Assembly: GCA_026545765.1 (NCBI GenBank) | Contig: CM048844.1 | Location: 65,285,035-65,349,034, forward strand | Direction of reading: 5' to 3' | From: Plantago major | Lineage: Eukaryota; Streptophyta; Magnoliopsida; Lamiales; Plantaginaceae | Length of the DNA stretch: 64,000 bases | Shown: piece after piece, positions 55,198 through 64,000 of the stretch | Layout of the letters: every line of letters begins with the position of its first letter | Position numbering within the stretch: position 1 is the stretch's first letter | Position numbers and translations under genes: made by a program | The notes under the pieces: generated by a model | What the model was told of the DNA's origin: nothing | Databases searched by the model: none | Seen by the model: the letters and a program-made list of their open reading frames with translations, nothing else

Positions 55198-57387
55198 AAC
55201 TCACCAAATCGAACCTTTGCTCGTCCTCGAGCAAACAAATAAACCTAGACATAAACTAGACTCAAACCATGAAAACAAACAAAGAGTCAAGGTCCCAAGT
55301 CACTGAATCTACCATTGTAAACAGTAAGTCCACGAGATGCAAAAAATTTGTCATCAAACCAACTTTGGCAAAACAGTGTACCGAAAATCAAACATAATCG
55401 TTTCCCAGACAAATAGAACTTAAGTGTAGCTCTCTAGTCCCTCGCAGGTGTATAAAGTGTATCTCTCACTCTCTCGGAAGTATCCAAATGGGGTATAAGC
55501 TCAAGAATAAACTAGGAAGGTGACTTGCATCACAAAGGTGCCTAAAATATCTTATGTTTTTGTACTCGTCTCATTAGATCGAAAGGGACTTAACAGGCGA
55601 CTCAATTTTTCAGAAAACCAAAGCTGAAACTGCTCCCCCTAGTCAATTCAAAACAACATCAGATCTCGTAATACTTCACTGAATTCAGTGCTAGGCCACA
55701 TTGGGCTCTTTTAATCTCAATTTTTTGCAGGTGTCTGTTTTACCGAAAGTCCGCACTTTTGTGCGTGTCAGTTTGGTGTACGTGCCATCAACCCTCACGG
55801 ACATATGGCTTTTTAAGACCACGACGGTATATAGGTAGTATTTGAAACACGCCTAACATGACTAACGGTGATCAATGAAGACCATAGATCCACCCCGAGA
55901 TTCAAATATCAATAAGCTTTTTGGGAGCATTAAACAAGCTTTTCAGCAATACCGCAAAACAACCCATATATGTCGCAAGATAACAGTTCTCTCCCCAAAC
56001 CTGTTCCTTAGAACAGGGGCAAGGACTTAAAAAGAGCATGTCGTTCGTCATCCCTAACGAGACTGAGTACACATAAGTATGAAAAGGCGCAAGTAATATG
56101 TAAAAACTTGCACAAACCAGGAAATCACACAATACATTTGCACTCTTAGGCTTCTCACAGGCTTTTTGGACCAAGGAGCTAAACAAACTTGCTATTTAAA
56201 AGAGAAACGACCTTGTAGGATTAAAAATACACTGTCCTACTTCTAGCTAATCATCAAACAAAACGTAAGCAACAGGTGGATTTATCATCTACAATGGATG
56301 TTCGACTTGGTAAAAGACTCAGACTCACCACTAAAATTTGAAAATAGGCCAAAAATGCAGGCCAAAAGACTATACCTAAAAAGCTAAAACACAAACATAA
56401 ACTGAAAAACAAAAAAATCACATAAAAGTGGCTAACATACCACCGCACGTGGACAACACAAAACATATTAAATCCCTACCCAAACCGAAACTTCAGCTCG
56501 TCCTCGAGTTTCATGTTTAAGCAAGTGAAGGAAAACAGAATGTAGACACGTTAGTAAAGGAAAACTTACCCTCGGGTTGCCTCCCGGGAAGAACCTTTTA
56601 TTATAGTCGTAGGCTCGACTTTTTGGAAATGCTGCTATCCATTATCAAACGGGAACAAATCCCTTGCATCCGTCCCGGTATCCTCAGCATTTTGTGAGCC
56701 ATCCTTAGCTCCTCTCCTCAGGTTCTCTAACAGTTCCATGATTCCCTGCAAACTAAAATTAAATAAATTCGAAAATTCAAAAACTAAAAAATAACTATGG
56801 GAATCAGAGGGAAAATAAAAATGAAAAAGTGGGTCGAAACTCCCTGGGCAGTCCAATGTGTATGATGGGACTATAACGTGCGAATCATCGGTTTCTTCTT
56901 GTACCGTAGGGCGATTCAAGTCACTCAGAGGTGAGGGTAGAATGGGTTTCTTCTTACAGAGGGGCGATTCAAGTCATTCAAAGACATGGTTTATCTTCTC
57001 ACGCTGGACGTCCTCAATCAGCAATATCGACAAACTCAAAGAATTGGCTAACTCAAAGAATTGTTTGAGTTTAAACTCATCTATGGGTTAGTATTTATGC
57101 ACCCTTTTTCAAGCTCTCTAAACCGATACCACGCATCGTAGAATATTTCTCCAGGAAACTGATGGAAACTATGAGGGAGTCCCCTCTCTTTCTTGCGGAT
57201 AGAGTAGATGTCCATCAGATACCGTTTCTTGGTTGCATAGGTCCCTACACACATGAAGACAAGAAACCACGAGTAGTTCCGACAAAATAAAAACTAACGA
57301 AACAAAAGAAAACTATAAACAAAATGAGTAAAAATTTGCAATCAAGCGCTACAGTAGGAATTTATTCCCTGACAGTGGCGCCAAATT
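55198..57387 (-). mobile_element. non-autonomous gypsy internal region, gag remnants
   Basis: Only 2.19 kb between two LTR-B copies, too short for pol. The minus strand next to the 5' LTR has a gag remnant (about 57250-57080, sense FHQFPGEIFYDAWYRFRELE in one frame), then short undefined frames (56919-56635). The remaining 1.3 kb repeats the 3' internal blocks seen at 21900-22340 and 15900-17350. It is a pol-less derivative that would need another element's enzymes. Confidence 0.7.
57367..57384 (-). other. gypsy primer binding site
   Basis: The minus strand reads TTGGCGCCACTGTCAGGG two bases after the LTR end GAGCACATCA. The GGCGCC core fits a tRNA-Asp-type primer site, although the second half differs from the other two sites. 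Confidence 0.65.
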
Positions 57388-58598
57388 TGATGTGCTCAAA
57401 TTGATACTTAGAAACAAGTAGCAAGCAGTTGTTGTAGAATAAACAAATCTAACCACACAGTCTTTCGCTAAGGAAACAATTAAGCTACCAAGCAATTGAA
57501 AGCAAATAGTCACTTGCGTAAACTGTTTGAATTGTTTAAGTTGTGAACTACTAATAACTAGATAATAGAAAAGCAGATAATTGTTTTAAATAAGAGAGAG
57601 AAGAGAACACAGTAGTTTGATCGTTCGTACTTGTCAAACGATCGGTGTACTTAAAACATTCAATCCAATTCAACCAAACGCTATTTCAAAATCTTTGAAC
57701 TAGAGTAATCGTGGGTCGTCAATCCACGATCCTTAACCAAACATTTTAGAGAATCATTGAACTAACTTATTGGATTGAAAGTTTTTACGAAGATCTTTGA
57801 ACGAGCCTAACCTATATGAACGATTTCAAACCCTAGAAGCGAATACGCAAAGCTATCACACAACTACCATGTCCGGAGTGGTTTAGCTACTCATGGTAGA
57901 TTGAAAGATGAAAGACTTCAAGATATTGCTCATGATAAACATAAACATAATGATAATCTCATGCAAGCTCATACAATTCGACAAACAAGAAAAAGAACGA
58001 ATTGTAATGAGATAAAAAATAGAGAATTACCACGGTGATCAGGAATTCGATATCGATAAATCAATCAAGGATAAACCCAAGCTCCAAGATATGTCTCAAT
58101 GTTAAAAGTATGAATATGGAGCTTTTCTATGAACTAGGTTTTGCTCTAGGCAATGTATGTTTTTTTTGACAATAGAATCAATGTCTAATATAAAACGTAA
58201 GGAGAAACAACGGAAGGAAAAGAAATCGCAGAAGAAAAACGGCAGGAGATGAAACTGGCGTCGCCAGTTTGGCGATACGCCAAACAGGAACTTACTGGCG
58301 TACGCCGTTGCCAGTTCTTCTGGAATGACTGTTTTGCCCTTTTGACGCCTTTTGACCCTGATTCTTGGTATTTTGGCCTTCCCGCTCCACTTCTAGCATC
58401 CATACGAGGCATTGGAACTCCATATCTTGTAGATGCATATAAAATACACCCAATTAGCGCGGTTTAGCCAAATACCTTCAAAACACACAAAGAACGAAAC
58501 AAGTAAAAGTACTCTAAGAAAACTACTAAAACTATACTCAAGGATGACTAAAAGACGGTAAAAAAGACCAAATGAGACGGTATAAAACCGACTCATCA
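57388..58598 (-). mobile_element. LTR-B, 5' LTR of the pol-less element
   Basis: 1211 bp. The minus strand starts TGATGAGTCGGTTTTATACC and ends CAATTTGAGCACATCA. No polypurine tract lies outside it (AGTACCTGTAATT follows), so 58598 looks like the true outer edge. Palindrome cluster 58250-58320 (AACTGGCGTCGCCAGTT, TTGGCGATACGCCAA). Confidence 0.8.
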
Positions 58599-59489
58599 AG
58601 TACCTGTAATTTTCAAATACAATCAAAGATTAAATTTATTTTATTGTCGGAAGCTCACAAACACACAACAATAGCGATATGTTAACTCGGGATGTCATTC
58701 TCCACGGACACTTTGCATAGGAACAAGCAATTATCTCAGAGATTAATTTAAAGTGCGTAAAAGTGAACAAGTTTATCAAGCAACTAATTTCGGATCAATT
58801 CTAATTAAACTTGCAGGATCGTATATAATAGTGAATCGTAAATTGTTTATGGAGTATTATGTGAAATTCCTTGATAAGCGTTACTCTTTATAGAGTACCA
58901 GTGCATGTTTTGGATGGAATGGCCCTTTACTGGCATGATATGGACAGACAGGTTAACATTAGTTGCCATGTAAATTGATGGTGATATTTAGTATGTTAAC
59001 AGGATGGTAGATTAAAAGGATAGAAATCCCAGTTCCCAGTGTGTCCTTTGATGGTGATGAATGATTGAAAGCAGATGTAATAAGTACTATTAGAATGAAT
59101 ATTTTTGAGGTTTTATACATTTCAGTTTTTTTTTTTTTTTTAAATATATGGTTGCAGTTATGTTCTGTGTGTTTGGCTATCGATTCAAGTTGAGTTTTCT
59201 GCAATAATCAATGTTGAAAAAGCGTAAAGGTTCCCCAACCTAGCTCGTACTGTGTTACTTCCAACTACATAGAATCAAACAACTTACTAGTTGTCTACAG
59301 GCAGCAAGGAAACATGCCAGGAGGATCAAGTCGAAGTTAATCCAGACACCCTTACTAAACCAACAATGTGTTGTGTCACTCAACACACTATCTCATCACG
59401 TTTTAGACAAGTCACACAGGTTATTGTAAAAACCTTTACCAAGTCATGATTAGTAAGGAATCCCACATGCAGAGCCGGACAAATAAAAA
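58599..59489. other. intergenic DNA, nothing recognised
   Basis: No coding frame of interest. There is a run of about 16 T near 59127-59142. No clear repeat. Confidence 0.4.
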
Positions 59490-60518
59490 GCAAGTATGAA
59501 ATTACGTTTTAAAACTAATTTATTAATATATCACGGTATATAAAGAAGTAACATAGCAGAGTTTCGGCGGTTCACCTTTACAAGAGAACGGTAGCTACTC
59601 ATACTAATCTACTGACATAAATCGAAAAACAGGAAGAAGAAGAAGAAGAAGAAGAAGAAGAAGAAGAAGAAGAAGAAGAAGAAGAAGAAGAAGAAGAAGA
59701 AGAGGAAGAGAAAAGCTTAGTCTATGATGTCTTCGTGCTGCTTCTAGGTTTCCTCCTTTTGGATGCCTGACAGCCAGCGGTTTTGGGGTTTCACTTCCCC
59801 GATGACTAGTTCTCTCTCATGAGAGCTGATTTGTGAGCGGTGTATGATTATGAGACCCCAAGGGTCTTATTTATAGTGCTAAATTCGTGCCCCAACCGCC
59901 TATAATGATTAAGGAAGGTTAAATCGCGGGCTTTGGCCTGTTGGACATAAAAAATTGACCTGTTTCTAGAATTTTCGGTGCATGGCGGTCCACAGTCAGC
60001 CACATAATACGTTCTGTTTTCGATTTCTTCAGCTTTCTGTCTGTTTTCTTCGTTATTCAATTTCGGGCTTCAAAACTTCGTTTCCTCGAAAAGTGTCCTT
60101 TAAAATTTCATGTTTTTTCGATATCTTCGCAACGGTAGGTAGCATGACGTCATCAGACTTCTCTAGCTCCATGTAGAATTGTCGTATTCCCTTACATTTC
60201 TCGGTTTTGCACTTTTGAACATGTCTTTCACAAAGTTGTAGCATCTTCAATTACCTTTGCATTAGTTGGTCACATGACATGTTTTGACACCTCGAACTCC
60301 GTGCAACGACCAATTCAGCATATTTGATTAACTTCGTCGATTTCACCCAAATATGACATTTTAGTACCCGAAATCGTGCAATTCCTCAAAAGCACGATCA
60401 TGACCTACAAAATACACAAGAATTTGGTAATTGGCCAAAATATGATACGAATATTTAATTTTGGGCAAAGAACGAGGGTCTAAAAGCATGCAAAATCGCA
60501 CATTGCATTGTCACATCA
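59490..60518 (-). mobile_element. LTR-D, minus strand
   Basis: The minus strand starts TGATGTGACAATGCAATGTG at 60518. The first ~430 bp also occur at 61535-61928 (shared TTTTAGACCC, TCTTGTGTATTT and ATGATCG). A TATA box is visible on the minus strand, GCACTATAAATAAG (59866-59880). The left end is uncertain, so 59490 is approximate. Two small frames inside (65 and 70 codons) lie in LTR sequence and are not genes. Confidence 0.5.
59632..59710. repeat. (GAA)n trinucleotide tract
   Basis: About 25 GAA units, slightly interrupted at the right end, downstream of the LTR-D TATA box. Confidence 0.95.
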
Positions 60519-60559
60519 ATTGGCTTATTTGGCTGGTGATTATTCGATTTTTATGCGCT

Positions 60560-60768
60560 ACTACCTCCGTCCTAAACTCAACTTCCCACTTGACTTTTTC
60601 TGGTCAACACCATTCAACATGGAATTTGGTTTAATCACATATAATACCTGTAATGGGTTTGATTTTTAAATTATTTTACCAACATTATTTATGAGTAATT
60701 GGTAGATGAAGCTTGTTATTGTTGACCAGAAAAGGTCAAATGGGATGTGAAGTCTGGGACGGAGGGAG
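60560..60768. mobile_element. Stowaway-like MITE
   Basis: Begins CTACCTCCGTCC and ends GGGACGGAGGGAG, with TA on both sides (60558-60559, 60769-60770). Inner arms TTTTTCTGGTCAAC and GTTGACCAGAAAA pair. 209 bp. Confidence 0.85.
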
Positions 60769-60770
60769 TA

Positions 60771-61417
60771 TGTTATATTCAATTTTTGATTTATGTTTTT
60801 AGTTTAAATTGGTGATGTTCTAGAGCAAATGGTTTATGTTAACCTATAAATGTTATATGTTTGATATACAGAGATGTACTTTATAGGAGTCCACTGATTC
60901 TGAAGGGGGTCTAGTTTGTATATAGTACTATTAGAATACGACCTTGTGTAAGCTAGGTGCTATGTGTGCTTGAGCTTTCTTGTATATTGTATCGTTATCA
61001 ACAATTTGTTCTATTTGATAGCTATGTTATGCTTTGAGTTCTGCTGCAACGTTGTTCCCCAAGTACTTAGTGTCCCACCCTATAAGTGCGGGAGGGCTCA
61101 TCAACCACATGTTATTTGAGTATGAGAACTTGTTAGGGAGGAAATTCAGTAAGACTCCTTCCTGATTCTAACGGTTCCTTAGTTGCTTCATGTGTTTGCC
61201 AGGGCTAACATGCCAATTGTCTGATGACTATATGTTTTCTGTTTGTTACATGGGATGCTTTATTTTATGCAGCAACTGTCAAGTAATGTATTTCAAATAA
61301 ATAACTTTAGATGGGTGCTTTAGGTAACTTCTTTGGTACAATATGAAATTAGTTCTATTATGGTTATGATATTTTTTAACACAAGACATATTGCCGGTTG
61401 AATTAATTGTTTCAGCC
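60771..61417. other. non-coding DNA, possible intron
   Basis: No open frame of interest. The right end, TTAATTGTTTCAG, reads like an intron acceptor for the exon-like frame that follows. Confidence 0.35.
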
Positions 61418-61531
61418 ATGGCTGAATATGCAGATACTTTGGCTACTATACTTGACAACTCATATGATTTCTCTCAGCTACTTCATCTTTTCAACTCAAG
61501 AGAGATAACTGACGGGCACTTGGGAAATTAA
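61418..61531 (+). pseudogene. orphan exon-like frame (37 aa)
   Basis: Directly after a good acceptor (TTGTTTCAG|CC) comes ATG and a frame of ordinary protein composition, MAEYADTLATIL then NSYDFSQLLHLFNS, ending with TAA at 61529. If the start is an internal Met, sense also runs back to the AG. The stop coincides with the truncated edge of an LTR-D copy at about 61535, so an original exon may have been cut. I do not recognise the family and see no further exons. Confidence 0.3.
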
Positions 61532-61534
61532 TAA

Positions 61535-61928
61535 TCATTGTACTACAACTTTTTCCAAATACTCGTAAAGATTTAAATTTATATTCGTCTTCTGAGCTAT
61601 TTTTGGACTTCAAATTTGCGTTATGTCAAAAAGTGGTCTTCTACAATGTTTTAGTATTTTAAATAAGCTTTGCAATGGTAGGTCATGTGCCTCGTTTGGA
61701 CTCCTCCAACTCCTTGTGTGATTGAATCATCATTTTTCCTTATTTTACTCGATTTGGCATAAATATGACGTTTTGGCACCGAAAACGTGTCATTCCTTGT
61801 AAACGCGATCATCACCTTCGAAATACACAAGAAAGTGGTAATTAGCTTTTTTTTTATACAAATATTGAATCTTGGACAAAAAACGTGGGTCTAAAAGTGT
61901 GCAAAATATGCACATTTCACGGTCATCA
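61535..61928 (-). mobile_element. LTR-D fragment, minus strand
   Basis: First ~390 bp of LTR-D (minus strand start TGATGACCGTGAAATGTGC), homologous to 60110-60518 and truncated at 61535. Confidence 0.55.
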
Positions 61929-62011
61929 GTCACATACAACGTGTTTTAGTGTCTTGTTATAAGACTTCACTCTACTTCAATTGATTTTTGCATTCCAAAA
62001 AAAATAGAGTT

Positions 62012-63019
62012 TTTGATTAGGCATTTTTAGGACACCTCATGTCGTTCTTTTTACCGCGTTTTCACTAACCTTTAGTATTGTTTTGTCTTTGTTTGTATAT
62101 AGTTTCTTGTGTTTTGCATGTTTCCACCTTTTTGTAGATATAGGTCATTCCAAGAAGAAATGAGGGTCAAAACGATGCATTTGTATGCATTTTCCCGGAG
62201 TGGACAGATCTAAGGCCTCGTATAGCCATCCTGGGCGAACACGGGAAGTTCGGCAGGCACAATGAGGTCAAAATATGCAAACGGAGACAAAATCCAACTC
62301 CCACCGCGTATAGGAGGCGGGCGCCGCCACCACCCCCAAGACAGAGAGTTGCTTGTGCGCTCAATGCGCACAGGCGGGAGGGCGATCACCAGCATCAAGT
62401 GCATAGTAGCGCGCCCCAGACCAGGCGATCACCCAGTCCAAAGTGCACTGTTGCACGAGCATTGCTTTTCTGAATTTTTTGCGTTAAAATGTTCCAGATT
62501 ATGTTATTGGAATTCATTCTTCACTTTGTAAACTTTTAGACATCTTCTTAAGAGCTTAGAGTTTTGAATTATCATCCACCTGATCAAATTGGAGCTTGGT
62601 AATCACTTATAGCATCAAGATTGACACTTTTTTGTGATTATAAACCTTGACGACCATTGTTATTCATCAAAGTACACTAAGATCTTTATTTCAGTAAAGT
62701 TGTATAATTTCATTGCTCTACTTCTGAATTTTTTATTGTTTGTGATGTTTGGTGTATGCTTAAACATATCTATGTCTTGTGACACTATTGCTATGAGTAG
62801 CTAAACTTTTTTATGGGGTGGTGGTGATTACTCAAGAATACTAGACTAGGGTTCTTCATATGCTGATACAATGAAGATATGCTTATTTATCTTTGCAAAA
62901 TAGTTTAAGGGTTTAATGTGGGGTGCACGATCGAATGCCAAATCCCGAATTCACTAGAGAAATTTTCACCTCCTTGTTATAAATTCGATTGCAGAACCCA
63001 TTGTCCGTAAACACTTGGT
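62012..63019 (+). mobile_element. LTR-C, + strand, interrupted
   Basis: Starts near 62012 (TTGATTAGGCATTTTTAGG), with GGACACCTCATG as in the minus-strand LTR-C at 26815. It includes a GC-rich cluster (62310-62400, e.g. GGCGGGCGCCGCC) and the shared block ATGAGTAGCTAAAC followed by ATGGGGTGGTGG (62795-62825). It is cut at 63020 by an LTR-A in the opposite orientation. Confidence 0.6.
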
Positions 63020-63803
63020 GATGCGTCAAATCAAGTCCTTAATTTATAAGCCAAGAGCAATATCAAGGATCACTTGAAAACATGTAGTGAGTTGATAAGT
63101 TGTCCCGAGTGTCATTCTCAAAGGACTTAACTAAGCTTGTTGGTGTTTTAAAAGATTAGTTCAAACTAGAATTGCGTCCTCTGACCTCCAATTCTTTATT
63201 TTACAATCACACAAATAGTAATCAGCAAACACGAGTTTGTATATCAATCTAATGAGACATGGGGTGGTGGTTTCATCGAGAGCTAGCTAGTGAAGGATTA
63301 CAATGAAGATACGAATTTTGAAAGTAAAATCGTTAAATGAACATAGTAGATTCGTGTTTTGGAAAAGGCTCGAACAATTTTTTTCAGGTTACTGGAGTAT
63401 TACTAGAAGCTTGTCAAAATTCAAGGAAGAAGGTGGCTTAGAAGATATGGGCTGCAGAGATAGCTGTTTCAATTTTATTCAAATGAAGAACAAGAAGAGA
63501 AGAATAGGAAATTGACCCTCGTGAGTTTCTTTTTTTGTTGTTTTTAATAAATTTAGAAAATTGCCCAAAAAAATAATAAAATAGTAGAGTCGTCAATTCT
63601 ACTAGTCCAAGCGTTTATAGACAAATGTGTTGGGCTTAATCGTAAGTAACCTTTTGAGGTGCGAATTCCTCTTGTAGATTTTGGGTATTAGAAAACAATT
63701 GCTAAAACATTGAAACTATAAACGATTCGCAAGATTCACAAACAATAAACATTGCATCTTCTTCAAAAAAATCATACACTAGCATGCTCAAGAATTCACC
63801 ATT
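63020..63803 (-). mobile_element. LTR-A (3' part), minus strand, interrupted
   Basis: Begins on the + strand with TGATGCGTCAAATCAAG and follows 19368-19910 closely. It carries a 231-bp insertion (63350-63580) and is itself interrupted at 63804 by another LTR on the + strand. Confidence 0.7.
63350..63580 (+). mobile_element. 231-bp retroposed insertion with 7-bp TSD
   Basis: Absent from the homologous LTR at 19697, where GTAGTAG is followed directly by AGTTGTCAATTC. Here ATAGTAG (63343-63349) is repeated at 63581-63587. The inserted DNA ends in an A-rich tail (CCCAAAAAAATAATAAA). It contains a 70-codon open frame beginning just upstream (63303-63515) whose inserted part reads YWSITRSLSKFKEEGGLEDM and CRDSCFNFIQMKNKKRR. 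It is either a SINE-like element or a retroposed piece of a host transcript; no family recognised. Confidence 0.6.
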
Positions 63804-64000
63804 GATGAGACAATATTCTAATGTCTCATTTAGTCCTTTTTAACAGTCTTTTGTTAGTCTTTGACCTTAGAATTATAGTGTTTTTGTACGTTTTTATGCT
63901 TTGGTACTTTGTTTGTGTTTTGTAGGATTTTTTGTGTTATTTGGCCCGAAGGTGAAAATCGGAGTGAAGAAATTGGTTATATATTTCTGAATGAAGAGTA
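63804..64000 (+). mobile_element. start of a + strand LTR, cut by window end
   Basis: TGATGAGACAATATTCTAAT, then GTCTCATTTAGTCC, a start shared with the LTR-A and LTR-B copies. Continues with TTTTGTAGG and runs out of the window. Confidence 0.7.

Noticed and set aside
59848-60250. Two minus-strand frames of 65 and 70 codons
   Set aside because: Lie in LTR-D upstream of its TATA box; no domain, and the other LTR-D copy does not keep the frames.
62262-62531. 89-codon Arg/Gly-rich + strand frame
   Set aside because: Lies over the GC-rich palindrome cluster of LTR-C; composition explains it.

Overview
This window is AT-rich nuclear DNA of a flowering plant, very probably a dicot. The evidence is one ordinary spliced plant gene with GT-AG introns, plant-type Ty3/gypsy and Ty1/copia retrotransposons, Stowaway-like MITEs and a MULE transposon. 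The species cannot be named from the sequence. The only host gene I can support in full is a type-B hexokinase on the + strand (6918-13435, nine exons, 503 aa), whose residue numbering at two catalytic positions matches Arabidopsis HXK1.

Layout. 1-6.5 kb: intergenic DNA upstream of the hexokinase, with MITEs, two long (TA)n tracts, a possible hAT remnant and an old copia relic whose LTR carries an internal tandem duplication. 6.5-13.4 kb: hexokinase; intron 1 holds a diverged ~430-bp tandem duplication and intron 6 a hairpin MITE. 13.8-15.5 kb: broken Tat-like gypsy RNase H-integrase. 15.5-26.8 kb: gypsy LTRs in opposite orientations and a broken Athila-like pol on the minus strand. 26.3-47.1 kb: a nested, duplicated block of gypsy LTRs (called here LTR-A, LTR-B, LTR-C), two gag-only gypsy modules, two Sirevirus-like copia copies, one solo copia LTR and one solo LTR-A, the last two with recognisable target-site duplications. 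47.2-53.3 kb: a decayed MULE with a four-exon transposase and inverted terminal repeats. 53.3-58.6 kb: a non-autonomous gypsy element with two LTR-B copies and only gag remnants. 58.6-64.0 kb: a further LTR type (LTR-D), a MITE, an orphan exon-like ORF and LTRs inserted in one another.

Apart from the hexokinase, nothing looks like a cooperating gene set. All pol genes carry stops or frameshifts; the only long undisturbed element frame is the copia gag at 33742-35265. The LTRs are the most unusual part. Otherwise divergent LTR copies share (i) a small hairpin at their 5' terminus with paired sequence changes, (ii) a cluster of GC-rich palindromes at a fixed place but with a different sequence in each subfamily, and (iii) a 14-nt block near ATGAGTAGCTAAAC. 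Element boundaries and alignments were made by eye.
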